In this document: piece by piece, positions 34,131 to 45,240 of the stretch
How positions within the stretch are numbered: position 1 is the first letter of the stretch
Layout of the letters: every line of letters starts with the position of its first letter
Source of the DNA: Cantharellus purpuraceus
Lineage: Eukaryota; Basidiomycota; Agaricomycetes; Cantharellales; Hydnaceae
Direction of reading: 5' to 3'
Assembly (NCBI GenBank): GCA_025174535.1
Contig: JALBUN010000020.1
Coordinates: 248,001 to 312,000, forward strand
DNA length: 64,000 nt
The notes under the pieces: model-generated
Told to the model about the DNA's origin: nothing
Database searches by the model: none
The model's input: the letters and a program-made list of their open reading frames with translations, nothing else
Program-made: the position numbers and the translations under genes

Positions 34131-34720
34131 CTTTCTCCACTCTTTCAATCGACGCAACTTCACGACGTCGCCTCCACAAGACCTTCTCCCTGTCTCCCCC
34201 CACATTATCAATGAGTCTCAGCCTCAATCACTCCTTCTCTTTGACCAATACGGCACCACGTCAAATGTGACATAGCAGGTTCGTTTTTATCTGCACCGTA
34301 AGAGCCTGAGAACCTTACATTGTTTCTTTATACGAATTTTTAGCACGTTTCCCAAACATCCCAATCTCAACCATGCTATAACCATGAACCCGGACTTTGT
34401 ACCTGACACGATACGGTCCGCCAGCATCAGGGAATCCTTTGGCGCCCATACACACCCTAAGACATTAGAAGAGAGATGGTGGAGCTGCCTTGCGATGTAG
34501 AGATCTACCAGGGCCCCTTGCACTCAATAGGAGGTTGTGGCTGGTATCCTTGAAAGGACATGCTGGTCGACTTCTCTCGATTTGGGTGCGCCACAAGTGG
34601 CGTCAGATCACCATAGGGTGACAGAGTCGATTCGAGATCGACGACTATTCCAGCAAGAGCGCATGGGGTGTGCTCCCAACGCGACCAGGGGACTCCGTTT
34701 GATGTCACAATCCACGCTGG
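34131..34720. other. Non-coding or decayed sequence, right arm
   Basis: Conserved in all three block copies. Short frames on both strands (for example 34537-34752 plus) have no recognisable domain. Confidence 0.35.
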
Positions 34721-35390
34721 GTGCGGCTGTCCGTTTACTCGTCAGCAGATGAGATGGAAGAGACAATCGATGAAATCGTCGTCCCTCGTGAATTTGATGA
34801 TCATGAACATCTCAAGGCGTTACAGGAGGTAGATAAGGATAGCCTGATCAAGAAAACAACCGTACGTTTCATTAACCGGTTCATGCCAGCATATGTGAAT
34901 TCCCAGACATAGGAAGCATCTCATTATTCAACCTCACCTCACGGCGGTACATAATGGACGTGTTATTCAACATGCTTCCGTGCTCGACCGGAATATGACG
35001 CATCGGCTCGAACTCATTTGATGATGAACATCACCTCGCGGCCCGCATTATCCTACAATGCTCAGTCAGCTATCTGCCACAGCCAGGCCTATTCTATTTG
35101 GCACAATTAACGCACAACAACTCCGGCATCTCACGGTGTTCAGGCTTCTGCCGTATGACTTCTTAGTCTCTAAGAAGAGTCTCGCAGCTTATGGTAGCGA
35201 TACGTGGCTTACAGGAAGCCTCGAATGGCAAGGTACGTTTCTTTTGCCCACGGTATATCGCTGGTTGGTCTTTGAGTGGATCTCATGGTGCAAACTCAAC
35301 ATTGGTGCCCACCGTGGCCTATCCTCTGCATGCGTTACGCATCGCAATCCCTGCTGGTTGGTAGGGACGCATGATGCGATCATGAGATGA
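34721..35390 (+). pseudogene. Short unrecognised ORFs (right-arm copy)
   Basis: Two frames as in the left arm and C1: 34721-34912 (63 aa, acidic) and 35058-35390 (110 aa, with QLRHLTVFRLLPYDF). Conservation is at DNA level across copies, so it does not by itself show coding. Confidence 0.35.
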
Positions 35391-36043
35391 CGACGGATCG
35401 AGAATACGGTTCAAAACGCACGCTGCGGGCGCTAGATGAGCGGTGCTATCACCTCGTGGAGACATCTGCGGGAGTCGTTGGTCGACACCGGGAACTGTCA
35501 CCGCCACTGAAACGCAGCTGAGGGAAGAATGAGGGTAAGCTTTGTTCTCAGATGGGCATTCCTGGGGACCATCTGCATCAGTTCATCAAGTTTGATCGTA
35601 TGGTTCGGCCCACTCCTTCGTAGTACGAGTCGATTAGTGGAGGCTTCGTGTCCCATGGAGAAATCCAAGGGGTACGAAATTCTCATCAATAGGCCCGATG
35701 TGCTCCTTTAGTCTGCATTCCCAGGAAGGGTTGCAGCAAGCGAAGTCAATTTTATATTTTACATAAGCTTCTCTTCTTCCTCTCAGCTTATCTGATGAAT
35801 GGTTGTCAAAACTGCCTCGAGGTGGGCTTTCGGTAAAGCGGAGCCTTTGATTGTCAGTGTTTTTCCCCTTGTTTGCCGATAAGGCTGACCATATATAAGG
35901 CGTCCATTGCAGAGGGACGCGACAGTCAACCCCCAATCGTTGCCTTCCACTAGCGCCCTTTCCATTGGATTTCACGACCGCCTCTGACACCCCTGCTACC
36001 AATTCTCGTCTCCTTCCGCCACCGCCCTCCTCCATATTCTTTC
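35391..36043. other. Promoter and 5' region of F-box B, right copy
   Basis: TATATAAGG at 35891-35899, about 145 bp before the ATG at 36044, with a C/T-rich stretch just upstream of the start (CCGCCACCGCCCTCCTCC). Confidence 0.55.
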
Positions 36044-37730
36044 ATGTCAGACACCACATCTCGTCTTCCTCCTTCGTCATCTCCTAGCACCGGCCCTGCC
36101 TTCAACGTGACGACCATGTCGCCGGAAAACCTTTCGGTTTGTATTGCTTCCTCTCAGGTAGCACCTCTAGTCCTTACAATGATCCTTCCCATCAGCCTCT
36201 GCCACCCCGCTCTCTCTACGATGCATCAGTATTGCGTTCAAGCTTCGTGCCGGACATGGCACGGTCCATCGAAATCAGGCAGTCGATTGCCTCTCAGCAA
36301 CAATTTGTCCACAGTATTGGTGCTCGACTATTGGACATGGAGCGCGAGATGGAACAGCTACGATCGCAGCATGAAGCTGTGTCCAAAATGATGGAGGTGC
36401 AGCAGGGCCTCCTGGCACCGGTGAGAAGGCTAATGCCAGAGATCCTGCAACGGATCTTTGAATACACCGTCGGATGCTTCTCCACGATGTCAACCACAGT
36501 GTCGCCTCAAGTTCTCGCGCAGGTATGCCACGAGTGGCGAACGGTCGCTATAGGGACGCCTCACTTGTGGAGATCAGTGACGATCGATGCGACGTTCTTC
36601 AGACAGAAGGACCCTGAGCATACTCTTTCCACGTGGTTAAGCCGGTCATGGGCTGTTCCACTTCATGTTGAAATTTCCGATCACATATATGAAGGTGAAA
36701 TGAATTCCTCACTGGGAGAGCTCATGTTGGCCAACCTACATCGCATCGAGCGCTTTTCCTGGTGTGGAGAATATAGGCTCTTCAACAAGGCGTTACCACA
36801 CGTCCCGACGCTTGGACTTTCCACGTTGCAGGCTCTTTTCATCGGATCATCTCACGGACCTGCAATCGTCATAGATGGTTGGAATCATGTGGGCCGTCAA
36901 TGGGAGTTTCCACACCTGCGGACCCTTTCTCTGCCTTGCTGTGCATTTCTTTTGCCATCGATCAAAGTCACTCATCATCTTCAGGAGCTCATCATAAGGT
37001 ATGATGAGGAGACCGCCAACCCCCTTATTCCGTATGACACATGGATAGCCCTGTGGAGGACTTGCTCTCAACTTGACACGGTGATTATCGACCTTGATTG
37101 TATTGCTCCGGGCATCAATTTCGGCCCTTCGGAGGAATTTCACTGCTCTCTGCTGCGAGTGCTTAACGTTCATTTCGGCACGAGGACCCGGCAAGGTGAT
37201 ATGTTTCTGTTTACTCATCTCCACGCACCAAGGTTGGAGAGCCTTGAATTCCGCGGCTACTCATGGTATGACGGTGGGGATGCCGTCTATGGTGCAGTGA
37301 AACAGCTCGTGAGCTGTTCCAAGCTCCAGACGCTTTACTTGGCGGCTGTCGATTTCTCTTCGGCAAGGGCGTGGGACTTGTTGCGTATTGCAACAAACGT
37401 CCGTACACTGTCGATTTCCTCTAGTGCTTTCATTACAGCGTTAGGCCTCTCTCGGGACACGACCCCCAACAGTTGGATTTGCCCCAAGTTAAAAACATTA
37501 ATAATACGAGGAAAGTGGTTCTCCATGGCCGACCTTGTTGCGGTTGTTACCCGCAGAGGGACACCTTCTCCGACCGATCCACCTGGAATCCATTATGTGA
37601 CAACGATAGTAGCTAGGGACGGTGTGCTGAGCGTGCTCAGAGGTATTCCGCCACTGCGTGGACTGAACCTTTGTGAACTAGCCGACGGTGAGACATTTTT
37701 TTCAAGTCACTTGATAATTCCTCAGGCTGA
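36044..37730 (+). CDS. F-box protein B with LRR-like C-terminus, right copy
   Basis: Exon 1 is 36044-36136 (MSDTTSRLPP...). A 59-nt intron 36137-36195 follows, then exon 2 from CCTCTGCCACC, and a last 38-nt intron beginning GTGAGA before TGA 37728-37730. Order of parts: Ser/Pro-rich start, coiled coil (MEREMEQLRSQHEAV), F-box (LAPVRRLMPEILQRIFEY, VCHEWRTVAIGTPHLW), LRR-like region. It is a paralogue of gene A at roughly one-third identity by eye. It differs from the left copy at about ten residues and by one inserted Glu, in contrast to the identical gene A pair. Confidence 0.85.
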
Positions 37731-38333
37731 GTTTTTTATTTAGAGTTGAGCTTTTGGGTGAGGATTGAGGACGAGCCATAATGAGCGAAAGTAGCGGAAG
37801 AGGGATGTTAGTGGTATCTGGTGTTTTCTGGATATGCGGAGATCAAAGTTGTCATATACCGGCTTCGGGTTATCCGACCAAACAATCACTCAGATTTTTG
37901 AGCAAAAAGAGCGGAGACAAAGTGTTCAGTACTGATTTAGGAAGCACTAACGCTGCTTTGTTCATTATTGTTCGATTATTGTCTGCTTCGACGTTCTAGG
38001 TTGCCTCAAGACCACCTTGGCTATCTTTCTGCATGTGGATTACTTCTATATGTAAGTATCACAAGGGCCGTCGTTTTATTTGTATTATCTCCCCGCCTCC
38101 TCCCACGCTTTTGAGGCCACCTCAAGCTTGACATGAAGCCATATCGATGCAGCCATGGAGACCGAGGATACAGGGAACAAGAACAGTGTAGGGTTAATGT
38201 TACATATATAAAAGGCCAGCCTGAAAAAGACGCTCCTAGCTCCTCCTTAAACCAACCACTGCCCTCTCTTTCAAGAGGGGGTGGAAGTTTGAGAAGTGTC
38301 TAGGAGTGACTGAAATCGGATTACGAAGGGAAC
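37731..38333. other. Outer end of right arm, no firm gene
   Basis: A 72-residue frame (37781-37999) and a TATATAAAAGG string near 38207 are shared with the left arm. No domain recognised. Confidence 0.4.
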
Positions 38334-38399
38334 CAAGACGGGATATTGCATCTGACCTCGGACGGTAAACTAGTTTCTTTGTCTCCATTTCGCAGAGCG

Positions 38400-39110
38400 T
38401 TACGTGGTCCTCACAACGATTATGCCTACAGTCCAGCTTTGTCCGGGAATCTGTGGCCGCACTTGGAGCATGAGGGACACAAGAGCTGACATCGTGATGT
38501 AAAGTTGTCTCTGAAGGGTCGAAGTTCTGGCAGGCCCCGAGACCCATCGGAACGGTGACAGATCCTCGAACGAATGGTCGACGATACCGCCGACACTCCG
38601 CCAACCTTCAAGCTTCCTATCAGCGAAATCTCGTCCAGTTGGCCACACTTAGGCACCTCAGTTCTGACGCAGGAGTGCCACAAGTGCTGTAGGTGCTCCA
38701 AGATCATGTCAATTGTGGAGCCAAGTCGTCTTCATACCAGTGGCCATGTCAATCAAGGATCGATCCGCCCCATATCAGAAACGAGAACGGTCGTATCCAT
38801 CGTCTGCTCGATGCATAAAATGTATAACTTGTGTGGCGTCATCCATATCACTGGAGACTGAGGCTTGTAGGGCGAACTTGCAATCACAGAGTCGGAATTT
38901 CCGTGGATGGAACATTGGGGGGTTTCCACATTTGTGATCATTAGTGTTGTGTCGCTCCGGGAACAATGGCCGGATCAGAGTGGACCTGTTGCATCGCAAG
39001 ATGCGAGAAAAACAAAAAAAAAGACGGGCTTTTCTCCTCACCAACACCATGCTGACAGTTTGTTTTTTGGATTGGTCATATGAAATAGGGACGGACATAT
39101 TCATCGACAC
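38400..39110 (-). pseudogene. Possible decayed F-box/LRR remnant
   Basis: A minus-strand frame (38775-39110) reads FHPRKFRLCDCKFALQASVS, which resembles the FPHLRTLSLPCCAFLLPS strand of gene B. It is surrounded by stops. The evidence is a single short resemblance plus position next to the F-box arm. Confidence 0.25.
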
Positions 39111-39498
39111 CTAGCAGGCGATCATCACCTGGTGCACATCTTGGGATTTCCTTCAAAAGCGGGCTACTGAGATAGCTTGAGGTCGCAATCGATGAAGGCT
39201 CAAGACTTTGACTCACATAGTGTCAAGGGCAGGACAAGCGGCGAAGGCTATAGCAACGTGATGTGGAGAGATAAGAATGCCAATGGCTCTATGCTATACG
39301 GCTGTGCTGGAGTACGTAAAGGAGAAGCGATCAGTCATTGCCGGTACCACAGGAAGCAGGCGACATGAGCGTTGGAAGAAAACCAGGGGGAACAGCTCGC
39401 ACGTGAGTTTGACACTCGTGTTGTTTATTGATGTTTGTCCTCGGCGTTCTCGACGCGCCTTGCTAGTAACTACCACCGTCGTCCGTGTTAACTCGGTC

Positions 39499-40628
39499 AT
39501 GTCGACATATACGGGCTCCCTTCAGCCAAAGAAGAAGCAAGAGCTTCAAGGTATCGCGCTTGCTCTTGGTATTTCAGATTCTGGAACGCGAGAAGAGCTC
39601 CAAAGTCGGATCAAGACTCACCTCAACCAGCACGAGGTAGCTCTCGCTGAAGACCCTAGATTCGGGGGTTTATACGGGCGCAGCAGAAAAAGGAGTGTGC
39701 AGCCTCAGATGCTTCCGTCAGTCAACCCTATATGCAATTCGTTCTTTGTTTGGCTAACAGTCAGTGAGACAGAGTTAAAGAAGATGCAACATCCGTGTCT
39801 TCCGAAGACCAGGATGACCGCATCCGCGCAACACAGGCTCGCAAAGTTTCGCGCCAGCCCATTTCACGCAGAACCCCTTTCAATGATAGTGCAACAAATG
39901 TTATGGCGGAACTCGACCCCGCGAATCTCCCTCCGCTCCCTCCATCCCCTATTCCATCGGCAGTCGCGCAGGCCGCTTCCGCCATTGGGCGTGATGCAAG
40001 TGCCCTTGTACAGAAAGTTAGACAACAGGAACACTCCATGGCCATTGAGGGCCGTCGGCTTCTGAAAAGCACTCAGGGAGTAAGTTATTCCTTGTACGTA
40101 GCCGTTTGACGCGATGACTCATACTATGGATAGTTCCTCTCAAATGCTACGAATATCTACACTCTTACAATTATGTTTGAGCTTTCCCTTATGCTCTATG
40201 CTGTATTGCCTTTCTCATATCTGCGTATTCCCCTCAATGCCCCATACGCACTTGATGATCCTATCCTTCCACCATCAACATTGGTGGCGTCCATTCCGTA
40301 TCCCACACCGTCCTACCTCGTTTCTGGTAGATTATGGTCTCTGCTTGCCAAGTGGTCTCTCCCAACGCTTGTCGTTCCTCAGCTGTGTGGGGCGCTCATA
40401 TCATTTAGCGTTCCACCAAGGGATGTCGACCCGGTCACAGTTGGAATCGTCCGGGTAGCATGCAGTGTCGCTAGTCACTGGGGTATCACGAACGACATTT
40501 TGGGATCTCGATGGAGAGTTTTGAGTGCAAGCGTGGGTGCCGCATTTGCTTTTGCGGAGGCAGTCGGTGAGAGGAGAAAGGCGTCACTCTCCTCTCGTGT
40601 TATTACCAACATTGAGGAGGACACTTGA
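39499..40628 (+). CDS. SAP-domain membrane protein
   Basis: Three exons: 39499-39716, 39773-40079 and 40134-40628, with GT-AG introns of 56 and 54 nt. All phases agree and give 339 residues. The N-terminus has an SAP-like helix-extension-helix ([28 protein letters not shown]), a DNA-binding fold. A Pro/Ser-rich linker follows. The C-terminal third has hydrophobic segments ([38 protein letters not shown]) that could span a membrane. SAP plus membrane helices recalls inner-nuclear-membrane chromatin tethers, but that is an inference. The ATG is at 39499 because a stop-free frame upstream lacks splice support. It appears intact and single-copy. Confidence 0.75.
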
Positions 40629-41293
40629 GTTTGCTTTCGATTTCACTGTGGCTCCATTGTCGTGCAATGTTGAGGTTCCACATTCATTTTTCTTCTGTGC
40701 CTATGCCATGTCTGTTATGATTGCTTCCGATCGCTTTCTCTCTGCATATGGTTAAGCTACTGTATGTTGTAAGGTGGTTGTATAAGCTAATACCCTTTCT
40801 TCTACATCTTCTGTCTTGTTTTCTCCTCTCTTGGTTTATCCAGTTCGATTTCTAGCTCATCCTCGCTTTTTTGTATATTCTCGGTCGGGGCCCCTAGAGG
40901 CTCACGCCCATGTACTACTGGGAGTATATCTGTAATGTCAGTGATTACTATGATTCAAACACTTCTATGTGCGTTCGACCGGATTTACTGATTGATATGA
41001 CTTTTGCGCTACAGCATCTGCTGACAGCGATTACTTGTCATCTGGTTATTTGTATGAAAGGGGGATGGCCGACTGCCGCGGCGATTACCAAAGCTTCAGG
41101 CATCCTCTTGCAAACACATAATTATATCATTTGACATGTTTACACACATGCTTAAGCATGCTAGTTACATGAAGAGGAGCGCTTGTTCCTTACCATCACC
41201 TCAACCTGTTTTCCCACGGTCCCGCCAGCTGTGCTCATAGCAGACGACCGCAAAAGATAACAGATAGCAGCAGCTCCTATATATCTACATCAC
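40629..41293. other. Intergenic and LINE 5' region
   Basis: 3' flank of the SAP gene, then the likely 5' UTR of the retrotransposon. The true 5' end of the LINE was not found; it may start near 41170-41200. A palindromic CATGCTTAAGCATG lies at about 41148-41161. Confidence 0.4.
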
Positions 41294-42715
41294 ATGTCCA
41301 CACAACAGCCCACGCAGCTGACACAACCACCGTCACAGCAACCGACACAACCCATGCTGGTAGCACCCACCCTCACACGCCCCAGAAGGTCCCCATCTCC
41401 GGGTAACACCGATCATGGAGACCCAATGATTTTGCTATCCCAAAGAGGTATCAATGAAGCTAATAAAACTAACATATCAGCGTTAGCAGCGGCCATGAGA
41501 TCTTTCGGAGACTTCAAAAAAGCAAATTCATATAACATCGGCAAAGAGGGCGCCATACAGCTTCTGGCAATAACAAAGCTATTGGAGGAGGCCGCGAATA
41601 TGCAAAAAACCACCCAGGACAATCTTGTAACCAAAGATATGCTCCAGTCGGCGGTAACAGATATCAAACTTGCTGTAGCAGCCAGCCAAATCCTCACACC
41701 CACGAACCCTACATATGCATCAGTCACAAGAAATGGAGGTCCCACTCGCCCCACCACCTCAGCAGACCTTCAAGAAAAACAAATCTTTGTGTCCCTAAAA
41801 CACACGAGCCCCGAAGCAACCATCATCAAAACCCCCCCAACAGACCTCACAAACCAGTGTAACAAGATCCTATCAGACTTCTTCTCGAGGTCTGAGAATG
41901 GCAGCATCCCCATGCCTGAACCCATACGTGGTGTCACATGCTCATCCAACAACAATTTAACTCTCACCTTTAAGACCAAGGCAGACGCAATGAGAGCCAG
42001 AGTGCATGTGGAAGAATGGTGTAGGTTAATAGACATCAATGCCACGACACTGCAACGCACATATGCGGTGGTAGCGCATAATACCCCAGCATCCATTTGG
42101 GAGGGGATGGGGGACCAGTGACAAGTTGCCGAAGCCATTGAAAGAGAAAATCATGACACAGCAGCCCTTGACTACGACATAGCCAATTTAGCTTGGCTCA
42201 ACAGTGACGAAGCCAGACAAAAATCCAGAAGAGGCCCGCTCATGATCAGCTTCAAAACTAAACAAAGCGCAAATGCGGCTATAGAGCAAGGACTAGTGAT
42301 AAATGGTATACTCTGCAATGTCAGCATATACATACCCAGACCTCTGCAGTGCTTCAGGTGCCAAGACTGGGGGCACCGAGCGACGGAGTGTTCCGGGGAG
42401 AACCGCTGTGGCAGATGCACAGGACCACACACTACATCTCAGCACACATGCAAGCACTCAAACCCATGCACACCAGGGAAGTGTTGCAACATCGAGAAAC
42501 CCAAATGCGCAAACTGCAACGAAGAACACTATAGTTGGATCAAGTCATGCCCAAACGCCAGAGCCGCATTCACAGCCCAAACATGCAGGGACATCTACAG
42601 CTCCGGTCGCTATGAAGCTCACACTCCATACACCTTCTCCACCTTCCAATTGAAACAGTATCAACACGGCCCCACCTCTACGCAATCATCGCACCGCGCA
42701 AACTCCTCTCCTTGA
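41294..42715 (+). pseudogene. LINE ORF1 (zinc-knuckle protein) with one TGA
   Basis: Starts MSTQQPTQLTQ and stays in one frame to 42715 except for TGA at 42119-42121. The N-terminus is Gln/Pro-rich. The C-terminal part has three Cys/His knuckles: CFRCQDWGHRATEC, CGRCTGPHTTSQHTC and CANCNEEHYSWIKSC. Such proteins coat LINE RNA. The single nonsense codon (CAG TGA CAA) would remove the knuckles. Confidence 0.85.
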
Positions 42716-43816
42716 TCGCTGAATGTTAATATAATCCCTGCCACTTCCCCGCCAGCACCCCATGTCTGAAAACACCCCTCACATACAACACAACCTTAAA
42801 ATACTACAACAAAACTGTCACAGATCCAAGGAGGTTATGCTCATGCTAGCAGACACTGCAGATCCAAATGATTGGGACATCATTCTAATTCAAGAACCAT
42901 ATATATACCCTAATTCAAGTCTCACGGCAACCTCAAGCAAATGGATACTGTTATACCTGGCGACCTTAGCAGAAGATAACCCATCCACCCCTAAATCGAT
43001 CATACTAGTAAACGCCAATCTACACTCCGACGCATATGACCAGATCACAATTCAATCCAACCACATTACAGCAATCAAGTTCACGCACAGCAACACCCCA
43101 ATAACCATATACAACATTTACAACCCCCCAGAATCAAACCTGGCAATTTTGGAACTCCAGAACTGGCTACAAATGCAACCCCCTAATGTTAACGACCACA
43201 TAATATGGGCAGGTGACTTCAACAAATATCATGCAATCTGGGCCGGTATGGACAACCCAGAACGCAATCGACATAGCAATAGCACACTCTCCTCATAGAG
43301 CTCTTAACACAATACGGTCTAAACCTCAGAATACCTGCTGCCACACCAACCTTCCACTCCGACAGTCATGACACATGGTCCACTGTAGACCTGGTCTTCA
43401 GCACAGCAATTAGCACGGACCTCATCGTATACTGCAATGCTGACATGGCCTCATGAATCCCAGGCGCAGATCACCTTCCAATACATACAATCATAAATAC
43501 GTCCATCAGTCGCAAAGAAAACCAACCCCAACGCAACTTTCGTAAGGTAGACTGGCCAAAATTTCAGAAGAAGCTTGAAGAACACATTTTGTTATACACC
43601 TCCTTATCCAATACTAATCACATAATTCACACCCCACAGAATCTAGACCAATACGTTGACAACATTACAGATGCTATTCAGAAGACCATTTGTGACATCG
43701 TTCCATTCGCATGCATTATGAGCTACACTAAATGATGGTGGACCGAAGAGCTCTCCCATCTTCGGAAGGAATTTGCAAGACTCAGCAGATATGAATTCCA
43801 TGCGCGAGACTCCTTG

Positions 43817-45240
43817 TGTTTTGGAACCCGCAAAATTATGGTGTTAGGGCAAACTCTAAATCACCTCAATTCCATGAATGAACAGCTGAGAAGAATATCA
43901 AACCCTGCTGCAGCACAACTCCAGAAACAATTTAACGTTTGTACTTTGGTTACAATCCTTTGTATTGGTCAATGCAGACTATACGCAGAAAAGTAATATG
44001 TTTCTTAGCAGCAAGAAATGAATAAGACTTCCAGAGTCTAGAGTTCACGGATGCTTAGGGGTCCAGATATTCCAAAAAGAGGGGAATGCACTTAGAGGCT
44101 AAAGGAAGTAGGTGGATGAATCCAACCGTCCAACCAGTGGCACTCAGAAGCGGGTAACAGCAATGTGTAAAGTTCTAGCAACTGCTTCACACGAGTTCAA
44201 GCTTCTAATGCTCTGCAAAGGCAGTACACACTAGTAACTTAAACAAGAGCACTAATGGCAGGACTATTGACAGACAATCTCACCCTGTAGATTTGTAGTC
44301 ATGTGAGGTAGATACTACACTCACGCCCAAAGCAGGAATATCACTACTTCGAGTGCAATTGAATACAGTTACACAACTGTAAAAGATCCTTGAACTGGTA
44401 ATCAACAGTTACTGAGATATAGAGGATGACACTGTATGTCACTCTAGTCACACTGGTGTGCAGAAGATGGGTAGGATATGTTACTATTTCAGAGGCAGAA
44501 TGGCCTCCTTATATATTGTATTTACAGGGGCTGACTAATGCTTCTGGAATATTCTACCTATTAATAGATGGAAACTACTGGAAGGTTGTGGAAGGTGGAA
44601 GAAAGGGGTAGAATATTCCAAGCCAATCACAGGTTCTGATCACTGGACTAACACTGATCAGGAGCTGAATAATGGTTCTGGAAAGTTCTATCTAATAATA
44701 GAAGGAAACAGCTAGAATGTTATGGAAAGGGGTAGAATATTCCAAGGCAATCACCTGATTTGATCACCCATCACCTGATTTGATCCCTGAACTAGGCACT
44801 GATCAGGCAAAAAGAAGGGTATCCACCCTGTTTTCTGCACTGGTTTGGACAGCCATGAATAGCCACATCTCAGGTGATGATCTGCACAGAAAATAGTGCC
44901 CTGAGAGGCTGTGGTTGTCAAGTTAGAGAATATTTATTGATCAGAGACATCTGAGCTTGAATTCAGGCTGAATGCCTGGTCCAAAGGTGGATAGCCGGCT
45001 GTGCGAATGTTTGTGGGCGCCTATGGGTCCACAACTGTAGCACAGCAGAAATAAATCATTCTGGGCTGAGTTCTGCATGGAATATTCCCGGAAAAATATG
45101 GAAAAATAGAGAATATTTGAATAAGTACATTCCAGGTACAAGCATCAAATATATGCTGATATTTAGGAATGGAAAAGCAAAGAATAGCACATTGGTGCTG
45201 CATAAATGGAATTTGATAGGGAAAAGATGGTTCCCATACA
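43817..45240 (-). mobile_element. Solo LTR of a Ty3/gypsy element inside LINE ORF2
   Basis: 1424 bp bounded by TGTTTTGGAACCC and GTTCCCATACA (TG...CA when read on the minus strand) and flanked by the 5-bp duplication CCTTG (43812-43816 and 45241-45245). Its sequence is related throughout to the LTRs at 48654-50105 and 58912-60290. The match is closest to the right half of the latter, including GATTGGCTTGGAATATTC in inverted form near 44610-44630. It lacks the TGACTCA array. It arose by recombination between the LTRs of a complete insertion. Confidence 0.93.

Larger units (their letters stand above)
27999..38333. repeat. Right arm of the 10.3-kb inverted duplication
   Basis: Reverse complement of 14959-25294. 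It begins in the middle of the dynamin G1 motif, at GATCTCAGAGCGTGGG. It ends at GAAGGGAAC, where the left arm meets E1 and this arm runs into unrelated sequence. Confidence 0.95.
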
